64,000 bases of DNA from Seongchinamella unica. Its GTDB lineage: Bacteria > Pseudomonadota > Gammaproteobacteria > Pseudomonadales > Halieaceae. Positions 26,204-36,616 of the stretch are shown here, piece after piece. The stretch lies in NCBI RefSeq assembly GCF_004354085.1, contig NZ_SMSE01000006.1:44152-108151 (forward strand), read 5' to 3'. Each line of letters opens with the position of its first letter. The stretch's first letter is position 1. Made by a program: the position numbers and the translations under genes. The notes under the pieces are model-generated. The model ran no database searches. It was not told the DNA's origin and saw nothing but the letters and a program-made list of their open reading frames with translations.

Positions 26204-28054
26204 ATGGGATTATTGGTGGATCGACGAGACCAGGCGTTCGTACTGTATGAAATGCTCGGTTTGGAGTCATTTTTCAACAACCCCAAATATGGCGACCAGT
26301 CGAAGGACGTCTACGACATGACCCTGGACCTGGTTGAAAAGATCGCCATGGAAGAGGCCTTGCCGCAACTCGCACTGGGAGACCGGGAAGGAGCACAATT
26401 CAGGGAGGGCAATGTCATCGTGCCCGAAGGCTTCAAGAAATTGCATGCGATCATGAATGAGAGCGGCCTTTTCCTGCTCCACCAACCGCCGGAGCATGGT
26501 GGCATGGGTTTCCCGTACGTGATGGATATCGCGGTTCGCGAGCACACCGTTTTCAATATGGCATTCACCCTGTACCCCGAGGCGGCACTGGGCGCGGCTG
26601 ACCTGATTGCGACCTTCGGAACGGACGAGCAAAAAGAGAAATACATGGCGCCCATGCTCGCGGGAAAGTGGGGGGGCACCATGGTATTGACCGAGCCCGC
26701 AGCCGGTTCTGACGTGGGGGCACTGAAAACCAAAGCCATCCCCCAGCCGGACGGAAGCTATCGCATCAAGGGTTCGAAGATTTTCATCACTGCGGGTGAA
26801 AATGACCTGTTTGAAAATATCGTACATCCCGTGCTGGCGCGCATTGAGGGCGACCCCGAAGGAACCGGTGGTATCTCCATTTTCCTGGTGCCCAAATATC
26901 ACGTAAACGCCGACGGTTCACTGGGAGAGCGAAATGATATGTGCGCGACTGGCATCGAGCACAAGATGGGGCTGAAGGCCAGTGCCACCTGCTCCTTGAG
27001 TTTTGGCGACAGATCCGAATGCTACGGTGAACTGCTGGGTGAGCCTCGCAACGGAATGCGCATCATGTTCCAAATGATGAACGGTGCAAGAATCGGTATG
27101 GGGCTGCAGGGCACTGGTACGGCCTCGGCTGCCTATCTGCATGCACTGAATTATGCCAAGGAGCGGATGCAGGGCGCTGATCTGGCCAATATGTCCAACC
27201 CTCAGGCACCGCGGGTTCCGATCATCAATCACCCTGACGTGCGTCGCATGCTGCTGTGGATGAAATCCCATGTGGAGGGCATGAGGGCTTTGCTTTATTT
27301 CAGCGCCTGGGCTGATGATAAGTCCAAAATGGAAGAAGGCGATGAAGCCAGAACATGGAAGGGCATTGTTGATCTGTTGGTACCGGTGGTTAAAGCCTAC
27401 TGTACCGACGTTGGTTTCAAAGTCACCGAGCAGGCAATCCAGATCTATGGCGGCTACGGGTATACCCAGGAATACCCTGTCGAGCAGTTGATGCGCGACC
27501 TCAAGATTGGTTCTATCTACGAGGGGACCAATGGTATCCAGTCGCTGGATTTAGTCGGGCGCAAACTGAGTTTGGACAACGGCAAGCCGTTTGCAGCCCT
27601 GGTCGCAAAAATGCGTGAGACCGTCGCTGACGCCGACGAGTCGCTGCAACAGCTGGCGGCCATCGTCGGGGATGCTGTTGCCACGCTGGAAGACACCGCC
27701 CGCTTCTTCGCGGATTGTCATCAGCAAGGCAAGCCTCAAAACCCGATTATCAAGGCCTACCCATTTCTGAACCTGTTCGGCAACGTATCACTGGGGTGGT
27801 TCCACCTCTGGCAGGCAGACCTGGCGGCGAAACAACTCGCCGGAATTTATGCTGATGCGGGCGTTGAAGCTACCGACACTGCAGCTACGCATGGTCTGGC
27901 CGCCGACAACGCGGAAGCCGCGTTCTATCTGGGGAAAGTCAAGAGCGCCACATACTACATAAGAAATATACTGCCGGAAGCCAAAATGCAGGGTGAGCTG
28001 ATTCAAAACGGCGATCTGTCCATTCTGGAGATTCCTGACGCCAGTTTCGGTTAA
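26204..28054 (+). CDS. Acyl-CoA dehydrogenase, long form (FadE/DmdC-like)
   Basis: 616-residue acyl-CoA dehydrogenase of the longer type with an extra C-terminal helical domain (about residues 470-616), the architecture seen in 3-methylmercaptopropionyl-CoA dehydrogenases and several proteobacterial fatty-acid enzymes. The FAD/substrate signature is MVLTEPAAGSDVGALKT (near 165), and the catalytic Glu is in YEGTNGIQSLDLVGRKL (near 445). GGYGYTQEYPVEQLMRD precedes it, as in the family. AGGAGAAATATC precedes the ATG. With the preceding gene it forms a beta-oxidation pair. The wax-ester synthase and acyl-CoA synthetase elsewhere in the window fit a lipid-using organism. Confidence 0.93.
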   Translation: MGLLVDRRDQAFVLYEMLGLESFFNNPKYGDQSKDVYDMTLDLVEKIAMEEALPQLALGDREGAQFREGNVIVPEGFKKLHAIMNESGLFLLHQPPEHGGMGFPYVMDIAVREHTVFNMAFTLYPEAALGAADLIATFGTDEQKEKYMAPMLAGKWGGTMVLTEPAAGSDVGALKTKAIPQPDGSYRIKGSKIFITAGENDLFENIVHPVLARIEGDPEGTGGISIFLVPKYHVNADGSLGERNDMCATGIEHKMGLKASATCSLSFGDRSECYGELLGEPRNGMRIMFQMMNGARIGMGLQGTGTASAAYLHALNYAKERMQGADLANMSNPQAPRVPIINHPDVRRMLLWMKSHVEGMRALLYFSAWADDKSKMEEGDEARTWKGIVDLLVPVVKAYCTDVGFKVTEQAIQIYGGYGYTQEYPVEQLMRDLKIGSIYEGTNGIQSLDLVGRKLSLDNGKPFAALVAKMRETVADADESLQQLAAIVGDAVATLEDTARFFADCHQQGKPQNPIIKAYPFLNLFGNVSLGWFHLWQADLAAKQLAGIYADAGVEATDTAATHGLAADNAEAAFYLGKVKSATYYIRNILPEAKMQGELIQNGDLSILEIPDASFG

Positions 28055-28241
28055 GCACCGGTATAGTCAGGGCCAACGGGTGTTGATTTGGATGAAGCGA
28101 GTCAATTGAGAGGGCCCAAACAGGGCAACGTGGTCGCAATCGAGCAAGGCGACGGCGCCCCTGTTTGCCACTCTGGTACCGCTTACGCACAGCGGTTATA
28201 GTAAGCGGCAACCTGACATTGACATTCCTGGAGTAAATCTC

Positions 28242-28610
28242 ATGAAGAGGACATTGTGCCTGTTACTTTCCGTCACTCTGCTGTGGGGTGGTATTGCGTC
28301 CACGGCCAGCGCCGCCATGATTTCTACAGGAGAAGCTGTTCACGCCCAGGACCGGCAAGCGCAATTGAACACGGTGCAGCGCCAGCTGGCGAGGGCTGAT
28401 TTGCAGGATGCAATGATATCGCTTGGAGTCGACCCCGCAGACGCACAGCTGCGGGTCACCGCACTCAGCGACGCGGAGCTGGCCAGTCTGTCCGCCCGGC
28501 TTGACGAACTGCCCGCTGGCGGCAGCATTCTCGCCCTGGTCGGCGCTGTATTCGTCGTTCTGCTGATCCTGGATCTGACCGGCGTCACCAACGTGTTCAA
28601 GAATATCTAG
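28242..28610 (+). CDS. PA2779-family small membrane-anchored protein
   Basis: 122-residue protein with a signal peptide (LCLLLSVTLLWGGIASTASA), a short helical region starting MISTGEAV and containing RQLARADLQDAMISLGVDP and LSDAELASLSARLDELPAGG, and a C-terminal TM helix (ILALVGAVFVVLLILDLTGV). This matches the PA2779 family, which occurs directly before PA2778-type peptidases, as here (7 bases). The role is not known; the pairing suggests it is the substrate, anchor or helper of the peptidase. GGAGTAAATCTC precedes the ATG. Confidence 0.85.
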   Translation: MKRTLCLLLSVTLLWGGIASTASAAMISTGEAVHAQDRQAQLNTVQRQLARADLQDAMISLGVDPADAQLRVTALSDAELASLSARLDELPAGGSILALVGAVFVVLLILDLTGVTNVFKNI

Positions 28611-28617
28611 TCGCTCA

Positions 28618-29640
28618 ATGATAAGCCGGATTTCCCGCCCATTGCGGCTGGTCCGGCAGTTACTGCTACTGTTGCCAGTCTGCTACTTGTGGGGCTGCTC
28701 GGTCAACCCGGCCCTGCACATTGATGAGCACGGTGCCAACCTCCCCGACTCGGCTCTGGTGACGGTTCCGTTTCATCCTCAGACCGCGCTGCAATGCGGG
28801 CCCGCGGCCCTGGCCACCGTGCTCGGCGCCAGTGGTGTAGAGGTTGATCCGGAGCAACTGGCTCCCCACGTTTTCATACCCGAGCGGGACGGTAGCCTCC
28901 AGGTTGAACTCATGGCCGCCACCCGCACCAGGGGCCGAATCCCCTTCCCACTGGGCGTCGATGTGAGCGAGCTCCTCGAGGAACTCGCTGCTGGCCGGCC
29001 GGTGCTGGTCATGCAAAACCTGGGCACCAGGAGCACACCAATCTGGCATTACGCCGTCCTTACCGGCTATCAACAGTCACAGAATCGATTCAGACTGAAT
29101 TCAGGCAAGGATAAAGACCTGTGGCTGGGCGCTCCGGCGTTCCTGCGGACCTGGGACTGGGCCGGACGATGGGCGATTGTCACCCTGGAGCCAGGCCAAT
29201 ACCCCGTAAGAGCCCCCCAGACCCCTGACCCGATCCGCTACCTGCGCCCTGTGCTGGACTTCGAGAACGTGGCTGGCATCACGGCCGCGCAACCGGCCTG
29301 GCGCGCTGCCGCGTTGCAATGGCCCAACGCATCACTGCCCGCACTGGCGTTGGGAAATATTGCCTACCAAACCGGCAAACTCGAGGAGGCCGTGCGCTGG
29401 TACGCGCGGGGGCTCGCCACAGATGGGGACAATCCCGCACTGGCCAACAACCTCGCGAGCGCGCTCGGCGCGGCGGGATGCGCAAGGGGCGGAGAGAAAA
29501 TCCTCGCGGAGTTCGCCGGTAATCTCCAGCAAGACAGCCCATGGGCGGCTACCATCGAGACAACCCGTGCTGAACTGGCGGAGCAGCGCATGCCTGACAA
29601 TGAGCGTTGCGCAGCACTGGTGCAACCGGCAGAGTCATGA
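28618..29640 (+). CDS. PA2778-family C39-like cysteine peptidase lipoprotein with TPR
   Basis: 340-residue envelope protein. The N-terminus ends in a lipobox-like sequence (LPVCYLWGCS), so it is probably a lipoprotein. A C39-type papain-like peptidase domain follows: the Gln/Cys of VPFHPQTALQCGPAALATVL, and the later His in IWHYAVLTGY with a downstream SGKDKDLW. Residues about 230-320 form TPR-like helices (ALGNIAYQTGKLEEAVRWYARGL). The usual bacteriocin-exporter transmembrane and ATPase parts are absent, so this is a stand-alone peptidase. It is coupled to the PA2779-type gene before it. Its substrate is unknown. Confidence 0.88.
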   Translation: MISRISRPLRLVRQLLLLLPVCYLWGCSVNPALHIDEHGANLPDSALVTVPFHPQTALQCGPAALATVLGASGVEVDPEQLAPHVFIPERDGSLQVELMAATRTRGRIPFPLGVDVSELLEELAAGRPVLVMQNLGTRSTPIWHYAVLTGYQQSQNRFRLNSGKDKDLWLGAPAFLRTWDWAGRWAIVTLEPGQYPVRAPQTPDPIRYLRPVLDFENVAGITAAQPAWRAAALQWPNASLPALALGNIAYQTGKLEEAVRWYARGLATDGDNPALANNLASALGAAGCARGGEKILAEFAGNLQQDSPWAATIETTRAELAEQRMPDNERCAALVQPAES

Positions 29641-29675
29641 TGAGGGGCAAGCTCTAACCGCGACCTGAATTCACC

Positions 29676-31355
29676 TCAGTGACGGCTCAGCCAGGCCCTG
29701 GCGTGCTTCACCTGGGGCAAATTGCCATCGGCGTCAGGCCAGGCTGCGAGGAACGTTTTGTAGGCTTTCCTGGCAGTGTTTTTATCGCCTTCCAACTCGT
29801 AGCTGCGCGCGATGCCGTAGAGTGGCATGCCGGCGTTGGGTCTTTGTCTAAGCACAGACTCGTAAGCGCTTCGCGCTCCGGTGAAATCACCGCTTTCTGC
29901 CCGCATCATGGCCAGGGTTTCCGCCGCAGGGTGGATATTGCTGCGCGGTTCGCCGTATTCGATCTCGGCTTCCAGGGCTACGGCCCGTTCCAGCAGTTCA
30001 ATGCCCTCGTCGGCATCGCCGCCGGCTGACGCTATTGCCCCCTGTAATTCAAGTGCCGCTATCTCAAGTGGCTTCCTGCGATAAGCGAGCTTCGCCTCAT
30101 CGCGCTGGGATCGCCACAACACGGAATCCAGCTGATGTGAAAATTGCCGGGCGGATTCCACCTCCCCTTTGCTGACGGCTGCCATGCCGGCACAATAGGC
30201 GAGATAGGCTTGCTGCAGCGCCTCTAAGCTATCGGTCTTCTCCCAGCTGTCCCAGCGGCTATCGGCAATCAATTCCGCGGCCAACTCAAACAGTTCCAGC
30301 CGCATGGCCATATAGGCACGTTCCATCATTGCGCGGCCAAGCAACATCTCAAAGTGAGGCAGGTGTCGGAAAGAAGACGCTTCCGTCAAGCTTGCGAGAT
30401 TATCAGCATACTGCCCGCCCTCCTGAAAGCGTCCGGCCTCGGCCAGGTTGCTCATTATGAAGCTGAAATTGTGCAGGTAGTTCCAGGTAAAGATCGCCTC
30501 GATATCGTACCTGGCCATATACCTGACATCCGCCTCTTCCGCTTTTTTGAACTGCTCGTGGGCCTTGCCGTAGTTACCCATCAGGTAGTGAATATGACCG
30601 GGCATGTGAACAATATGACCTGAATCTGGAGCGAGCCTGGCCAGGGTCTCGGCAGCATTCAATGCTGATTCGGGGTGCTGGCCAGGTTCCTGACTGTGGA
30701 TCCAGTAGTGTAATAGACCATGGTGGTCGGCGTATTGCTCAAATTCGCGCTCCAGCAGCAGTTGCCCATAGAGCTGTTCATCCTTGGGCTCACCCGCTGC
30801 GTTGTAGCCGGTTTCGAGTTGGGTCCAGAGAAACAGACGAGCCTCAATTTCGTCGGGGTATTCGTTGAGCAGGGCGAGCAGTACTCTGTTGTGAGCTGCA
30901 ACGCCTTTTTCTTCATTGCCCTCGTGAAGGGCAATAACAGCATCCAGATAATACTTTTCGCGCGCTGTAGCGCCGCTGCTCAAGGCCTTCATTGCCTCTA
31001 CTGCTTCAGCCAAAACCGCCTGTCTCTGGTCCTTGCTGAGATTAGCCATTCTACTGCCGGCCAGGTAAAGGCCCCAGTGCGGCATCGCCGAGTCGGGGTC
31101 CAGCTCGGAGGCATGGAGAAACGCCCTGTAGGCCTCAAACCACCAGAAATCATGCAACAGCGATACGCCCTGGTCGAAATACAACTGGGCATCTTTCACC
31201 CCGGTCGATATCTCAAGATGACTGTTGCCCACGCCTTCCATCCGGGCTGGCGGACCAATACGGTCGATGTATTCCAGGGTAGTAGGCTCGTCCCCGTACG
31301 TGCCGGGAATAAAACACCAAAGCGCAACAAAGCCCAGGATAAAGTCGCGTGTCAT
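29676..31355 (-). CDS. Secreted tetratricopeptide-repeat protein
   Basis: 559-residue protein made of TPR-like helical pairs behind a signal peptide (FILGFVALWCFIPGTYG). Characteristic segments are AYRAFLHASELDPDSAMPHW, HIVHMPGHIHYLMGNYGKAH and AYESVLRQRPNAGMPLYGIA. The HYWIHSQEPGQHP/HMPGHIH stretch recurs in a group of otherwise uncharacterised bacterial TPR proteins; its His residues could bind metal but that is only a suggestion. ATG at 31355 is chosen because AAAAGGACC sits 8 bases upstream and the signal peptide starts there; the frame is open to another ATG at 31385. It stands alone, convergent with the PA2778 gene. Confidence 0.85.
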   Translation of the reverse strand: MTRDFILGFVALWCFIPGTYGDEPTTLEYIDRIGPPARMEGVGNSHLEISTGVKDAQLYFDQGVSLLHDFWWFEAYRAFLHASELDPDSAMPHWGLYLAGSRMANLSKDQRQAVLAEAVEAMKALSSGATAREKYYLDAVIALHEGNEEKGVAAHNRVLLALLNEYPDEIEARLFLWTQLETGYNAAGEPKDEQLYGQLLLEREFEQYADHHGLLHYWIHSQEPGQHPESALNAAETLARLAPDSGHIVHMPGHIHYLMGNYGKAHEQFKKAEEADVRYMARYDIEAIFTWNYLHNFSFIMSNLAEAGRFQEGGQYADNLASLTEASSFRHLPHFEMLLGRAMMERAYMAMRLELFELAAELIADSRWDSWEKTDSLEALQQAYLAYCAGMAAVSKGEVESARQFSHQLDSVLWRSQRDEAKLAYRRKPLEIAALELQGAIASAGGDADEGIELLERAVALEAEIEYGEPRSNIHPAAETLAMMRAESGDFTGARSAYESVLRQRPNAGMPLYGIARSYELEGDKNTARKAYKTFLAAWPDADGNLPQVKHARAWLSRH

Positions 31356-31549
31356 TAATGCGGTCCTTTTCGCAGATGATGTCACGCCATTGTAGTCTAT
31401 TCACGGACTCACGAATAAGCTGATCCGGGCGGGAAGGCTGAGTAACCCGATCTCGCGAGTGCGCCGTAATTATCTATACTGGAGACTGGACATCGCCTGT
31501 CGCCCTGCAGTGTGCAAGCGCGCCGTGGTCCTGCCCGGAGTGTCATTCA

Positions 31550-33364
31550 ATGAGCAGCGATAACCTCCAAACAACCGCCAGACCAGGCCAGGGGCCGATC
31601 CTGCTGGTGGTGGACGACGACCCCATGGTCCGGAAGATCCTGGTCCGGGGACTCGAGTCGCTGGCACCCGCTGAAATTATCGAGGCCGAGGATGGCCAGG
31701 CAGCCCAGGCGCGGTTGCTGGAGAACGCGGTGGATGTGGTGGTGACCGACGTGGTCATGCCCCGAATGGACGGCCTGGAACTCATGAAGTGGGCGCAGGC
31801 AAACTGCCCGGGACCACTCTGGATCATACTTTCGGGTCTCGAAACTTTTGACGCCGCCATCGACGCTCTGCACCTGGGCGCTTTCGACTACCTGGCCAAG
31901 CCTCCCGAGGTACAGCGGGTGCGCGTCGCCGTTCGCAACGCGCTGGACCAGATAGAACTGGTCCGTGATCGCCAGCGGCTCTATGCCGAGCTGGCAGAGA
32001 GCGCGGAGCAACTGGCCGAAAAAGTCGAGCAGCTGGAAGAGGCGAACCGGGTCCTGGAAGACCAGGCGGCAGTCATCCAGGCAGACCTGGACCGTGCGGA
32101 AATTATTCAGCGGGCCCTGTTGCCCCAGGCGCCACCCCGGGTCAGCGGTTGGTGCATGGACACGCTTTATCGACCGGGCAGCAGCGTCGGCGGTGACTTC
32201 TACGACGCCATCCTGCTGGATCGGGATCACCTGGCACTGGTCATTGCGGATGCCGCAGGGCACGGCGTAGCCGCCGCCATGATTTCCGTGCTGTTCAAGA
32301 CACGACTGCACCCGATGGGCCAGGGTGGCGAGATTCTCGGGCCGGCGCAGGTGCTACAGGACCTCAACCACACCCTGTTCCAGACCCTCTCAGCTCCGGG
32401 CACCTTTATCACCGCCGCCTATGTGCTGATCAACCTGCGCCAGGGGCTGGCCCAGTTCGCCTCTGCCGGCCATACTCCCTGTGTCTGGACATCCCCCGGC
32501 GGTGAGGTGAGGTTGCTGCAGCGCACCGGACCCGCCCTGGGCCTGGATGCAGCGGCGGACTATACACAGAGCGAGCTGACCATTGAACCGGGTGACCGGC
32601 TATTGCTTTACACCGATGGAGTCACTGACGGGGGAGCCGAATCACCCGATGTTGAGCAGCTGGGACAGGCAATGTGTGCGGATACCGCCCACGCTGAACT
32701 GCTGGGCCCCCTGTACGAATCCGCCCGTCACGGCGTCACCGGAGATCGGGATGATATCACTTTGCTACTGCTGGAACGCGCCGAGGGGGACAGCCGTTTC
32801 GACGATACCCCTACTCGGGAACAGCGCGCCGAGACCCAGTTTTCAGAGATGCAACCCCATTTGCGCCTCGGCGCCAGATCGGGACACGCTTTCCTGAGTA
32901 TCAGCGGAGCAGCGACCTGGCTGTGCAGCCAGTCCCTGCTGGATGCAGCCCGCGACCTGCTGAGGCAGCACGGTCGACTGACGATAGACCTGGCAGACTG
33001 CGAGAATCTGGACAGCACCTGCCTCGGTACTCTGCACGAGCTGGTAACCGAGCACTCGGACGTGGTGCTCCTGCAGCGCGTACCGGAAAAAATTCGCCGA
33101 CTGTTCGACGAATTGAGCATGTGCAAAGTCATGGAACACATCAGCAAATCAAGCGAGGATTTGCCCGACGACATGCAGGCCCTGTTGAGCGATGCGGTGG
33201 CCCCGGACCAGCAGGGTAAACGAATTCTCAGGGCCCACGAAACCCTGGCGGCACTCAGCGAGGGAAATCGCGAGCAGTTCGCTGCGGTGGTGGAGTCACT
33301 GCGGGCTGACCTGGCGCGCAAAGGCCAGGATGATGACCGTTCAGGGAACGCCAGCGGCCTCTAG
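31550..33364 (+). CDS. Response regulator with PP2C-type phosphatase and STAS domains
   Basis: 604-residue three-domain signalling protein. The N-terminal receiver domain (about 17-135) has phospho-acceptor Asp67 (VVVTDVVMPRMDG). A coiled-coil linker (about 140-180) leads to a SpoIIE/RsbU-like PP2C phosphatase (about 185-395) with metal-binding SSVGGDFYD, DAAGHGVAAAM and YTDGVTD. The C-terminal part (about 430-520) is STAS-like, with LDSTCLG placing the phosphorylatable Ser at about residue 489. In partner-switching systems PP2C proteins dephosphorylate a separate STAS anti-sigma antagonist; here both are in one chain. No RsbW-type kinase is in the window. It converges on the hybrid kinase gene with overlapping stop codons. 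Confidence 0.88.
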   Translation: MSSDNLQTTARPGQGPILLVVDDDPMVRKILVRGLESLAPAEIIEAEDGQAAQARLLENAVDVVVTDVVMPRMDGLELMKWAQANCPGPLWIILSGLETFDAAIDALHLGAFDYLAKPPEVQRVRVAVRNALDQIELVRDRQRLYAELAESAEQLAEKVEQLEEANRVLEDQAAVIQADLDRAEIIQRALLPQAPPRVSGWCMDTLYRPGSSVGGDFYDAILLDRDHLALVIADAAGHGVAAAMISVLFKTRLHPMGQGGEILGPAQVLQDLNHTLFQTLSAPGTFITAAYVLINLRQGLAQFASAGHTPCVWTSPGGEVRLLQRTGPALGLDAAADYTQSELTIEPGDRLLLYTDGVTDGGAESPDVEQLGQAMCADTAHAELLGPLYESARHGVTGDRDDITLLLLERAEGDSRFDDTPTREQRAETQFSEMQPHLRLGARSGHAFLSISGAATWLCSQSLLDAARDLLRQHGRLTIDLADCENLDSTCLGTLHELVTEHSDVVLLQRVPEKIRRLFDELSMCKVMEHISKSSEDLPDDMQALLSDAVAPDQQGKRILRAHETLAALSEGNREQFAAVVESLRADLARKGQDDDRSGNASGL

Positions 33365-36300
33365 CCGGGTTCGGAGTTATCGCCCCGGCCACAGGAGTGC
33401 AAGGCGATCTCCAGCTCTGCCAACCGGGCCTGCAATTCAACCAGGGCGCCACCGACCGCACCGCTATTTCCTTCGCGGCCCATTCTTTCCAGCTTGAGCG
33501 CAGCGCTGGCCGCGGCCTGACCGCCGATCACCTGAACCGAGCCTTTGAGGGAATGGGCCGCCCTTTGCAGCGCGTCCATATCTGCGGCTGCGACGGCAGC
33601 CTCGACATCTGCCAGCAACCCCGGATACTGCCCCCTGAACATCTCCACAAGTTCGTCGAAAAAGTCCTCGTCGCCATCCAGGTTGCGCAGCGCGCTCGCC
33701 CTGTCCAGGCAGGGTTCTTCCCCAGTGGAATCGCCTGCGTCGGGCTCGGTAGACCCGGGGGCAGATGCCAGGGACGAGGCAGCGACCTTCTCTACTTGCT
33801 GGAAGAGTTCCCCGGCGCGGAAGGGCTTGGTGACAAAACTGTTCATCCCCGCCGCAAGGCAGTTCTCCCTGTCCTCTACCGTCGCCCCGGCGGTGAGGGC
33901 GATAATGGGTACATGAACACCACAAGCCCGTTCCCGATCACGTATTATTCGTGTGGCGGTCAGGCCATCCATCACCGGCATGTGCACGTCCATGAGCACC
34001 AGGTCGAAGTCCTCGCGAGCCGTAATGTCCACCGCCTCCTGGCCATTCCGTACCAGTTCCACCGCGTGGCCACGTTTTGTCAGCAGATCACGCGCAACCT
34101 TCTGATTGACGGGATTATCCTCCACCAGCAAAATCCGCCTGGCAACGAGGTCTGCAGGGAAGGACTCGAGCACAGAGCTGCCCCTGGCCGTGGTAATACC
34201 AATGGCATTGGTGATTGCGCTGAGCAGGTCGGAGTGTTTCACCGGTTTCATCAGCATCCGGGATATACCCAGTTGATCCCGAACCTCCTGGGATTCTGCA
34301 CGACCCGCGGAGGACAGCATTATGATTCGCATGCCGGCCAGTTCAGGCCGCTGGCGAATCCGGGTGGCCAATTCGATGCCGTCCATCTGCGGCATCATGA
34401 CATCCAGTAGTGCCAGGGCAACCTCGATACCCTGATCCCGCGCCTCGTCGAGCGCGGTTAGAGCCGCCATGCCACTCTCTACCACCATAGTCTCCATTCC
34501 CCAACTGTGCAGGAGTTCTTCCAGGATGAGGCGGTTGGTATCGTTGTCGTCCACAACCAGCACTTTCAGCCCGCGCAATTCCCCGGGATGCACCGGCGGC
34601 GGGACCTGCCCTTCGGGAATGCCGAAGTTGGCGCTGAAGAAAAAGGTGCTGCCCTTCCCCGCCTCGCTGCTGATCTGCATACGCCCACCCATCATCTCGG
34701 CCAGCTGGGAGGCTATCGCCAGTCCCAGGCCGGTGCCTCCGAACTGACGTGTGGTGGAGGAGTCGGCCTGGCCGAAGGCCTCGAATATCCTGCGCTGCTG
34801 AGCCCGGGAAATTCCGATTCCGGTATCCCGAACTTCAAATCGGAGGCGGGCCTCATCTGCCTCGCCAGGCTCGAGCTGGACATCCACCGCAACCTCTCCC
34901 TCCTCGGTGAACTTGATGGCGTTACCGACCAGGTTGACCACAATCTGCCGAAGTCGCAGCGGGTCTCCCAGGAGGTTTTCGGGCACATCGGGTGGAATGT
35001 GAAAGGTGAGCTCCAGCCCCTTCTCGTTGGCACGCAGTGCGAGCGTCTGCAGGGTATCGCCAAGGATATCCCTGATATTGAAGGGCACGCGCTCCAGGTC
35101 CAGGCGACCGGCCTCGATCTTGGAAAAGTCGAGGATGTCATTGATGATTCCCAGCAGGGTGTCTGCTGATTTGATGATCAGCGCGACATACTCCCGCTGC
35201 GTGTCTGACAGCTCTGTTCCGTCCAATAATTCCGCCATACCGATTACCCCGTTCATGGGGGTGCGAATCTCGTGGCTCATCGTGGACAGGAACTGGCTCT
35301 TCGCCTCGGTCATCTGCACCAGTTTCTCATTGGCCACTCCCAGCTCCCGGGTTTTACCCTCCAGCTGCAGGTTCAGGCGATGCTTGCTGCGATAAGCGCG
35401 GAAAATCACCGCGATCAGGGTAAGTACCAGCAGCAGTCCCACGACCGCGCCCGCCAGAATCAGGCGCTGACTCTCAATGGTACTGAGTTGCCTGACGAGC
35501 ACCTGCTCCTGCTCCGTAATCTTCTGCTCCTGTTCGCCAATTGCCGCCTGCTGGTCCGCCAGGCGTTGCTGATTTCGCTCGATGCGCTGGGAGTAACCCT
35601 CGATATAGGCTTCCTTTTCCGCCAGAATGCGCTCCTTGTCGGCAAGCTTTGCCTCGTTGTCCAAGAGTCTGTTCTCGCTGTCCTCAAGCACCTGCTGTAT
35701 TTCGGAAAGTTGCTCTCCCAGCGCCTCCAGCTCGCTCTCGTTCACGGCGACCAGCGCGCGCTGGCGCTCTATCGTCTGCTGCTGTCGTTCCAGTTCCCGC
35801 CGCTGTTCTTCCATCTGCTGCTGCCGCTGCAGGGCGATGGCCCTGGCCCGCTCCAGCTCGGCCTCGGTTTCCTCGTAAACCGCGGCCACGTCGAGTTTGC
35901 TGCCACCGAAAAGCAGCATATCCTTGGACAGCTGGAGTCCGGCATCGATAATATTGCTGCGATTGATCTCGAAGGCGAGGCGCGTGTTGCTGGGGTGGGT
36001 AAAGTTCACCATGCTGTACTCGAGGCTTGGAGCACCGTCGGTGATAATCAGGGTTTGACTACCCTTTAGTGCCCGGTAGATGCCCTTCAGTTCTGAATTC
36101 CTGCCGGGTGAAACAACGAGAATGTGGGCGGCCCGCGCGTTTTCGAGTGAGGAAAACAACTGTACCGATACCGGTTTACCCCGAGTCGGGTATTTCAAGA
36201 CCTCACGACGGAGAACCTGCATCAGTCCGCGATCGCGTCCATACAGTGCCACCTGCCAGGTATCAATCTCGTCCTCGTCCGGCCAGGTGGTATTTGCCAG

Positions 36301-36423
36301 TATTGAAATTAACAGGCTGGCCTTACCGTCCTCTACCGTCACTTCCTGCGAGGAAGCGGATACAGAAAACAACAAAACCAGCAATACGCCGTAAATGAGA
36401 CGCAAGCCCTGTCCGAGAGACAT
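33361..36423 (-). CDS. Hybrid sensor histidine kinase with YfiR-like sensor, two receivers and Hpt
   Basis: About 1020 residues. A signal peptide ([17 protein letters not shown]) precedes a periplasmic YfiR/DUF4154-like domain (about 25-185). A long Gln/Glu/Arg-rich coiled coil (about 190-320), one TM helix ([20 protein letters not shown]), a HisKA domain with His384 ([15 protein letters not shown]), a HATPase_c domain, two receivers ([11 protein letters not shown] and [13 protein letters not shown]) and a C-terminal Hpt with His near 957 (AAHSLKGS) follow. It is a BarA-type phosphorelay with an unusual sensor. ATG at 36423 gives a proper signal peptide; the frame is open to GTG 36459 and neither has a clear ribosome site. 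Its stop shares the CTAG at 33361-33364 with the convergent gene, a likely partner. Confidence 0.92.
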   Translation of the reverse strand: MSLGQGLRLIYGVLLVLLFSVSASSQEVTVEDGKASLLISILANTTWPDEDEIDTWQVALYGRDRGLMQVLRREVLKYPTRGKPVSVQLFSSLENARAAHILVVSPGRNSELKGIYRALKGSQTLIITDGAPSLEYSMVNFTHPSNTRLAFEINRSNIIDAGLQLSKDMLLFGGSKLDVAAVYEETEAELERARAIALQRQQQMEEQRRELERQQQTIERQRALVAVNESELEALGEQLSEIQQVLEDSENRLLDNEAKLADKERILAEKEAYIEGYSQRIERNQQRLADQQAAIGEQEQKITEQEQVLVRQLSTIESQRLILAGAVVGLLLVLTLIAVIFRAYRSKHRLNLQLEGKTRELGVANEKLVQMTEAKSQFLSTMSHEIRTPMNGVIGMAELLDGTELSDTQREYVALIIKSADTLLGIINDILDFSKIEAGRLDLERVPFNIRDILGDTLQTLALRANEKGLELTFHIPPDVPENLLGDPLRLRQIVVNLVGNAIKFTEEGEVAVDVQLEPGEADEARLRFEVRDTGIGISRAQQRRIFEAFGQADSSTTRQFGGTGLGLAIASQLAEMMGGRMQISSEAGKGSTFFFSANFGIPEGQVPPPVHPGELRGLKVLVVDDNDTNRLILEELLHSWGMETMVVESGMAALTALDEARDQGIEVALALLDVMMPQMDGIELATRIRQRPELAGMRIIMLSSAGRAESQEVRDQLGISRMLMKPVKHSDLLSAITNAIGITTARGSSVLESFPADLVARRILLVEDNPVNQKVARDLLTKRGHAVELVRNGQEAVDITAREDFDLVLMDVHMPVMDGLTATRIIRDRERACGVHVPIIALTAGATVEDRENCLAAGMNSFVTKPFRAGELFQQVEKVAASSLASAPGSTEPDAGDSTGEEPCLDRASALRNLDGDEDFFDELVEMFRGQYPGLLADVEAAVAAADMDALQRAAHSLKGSVQVIGGQAAASAALKLERMGREGNSGAVGGALVELQARLAELEIALHSCGRGDNSEPG

Positions 36424-36616
36424 CAGGTGACGCAATACGTGAACCTTTTGGGACGACACACAAAAAAATATAGCACCGATAGGGGCGAAGTCGAGGCGCA
36501 GTCGCTACAAGCTGGGTCAGGCCAGGGTTAGCGCCCCTGCCCCCGGGGTTCGGGAGGCTCAACAGGTCAGGCTGCTGCAGGCCATAAACACAATGGTGAG
36601 CGCCAGGACCCCGGTC

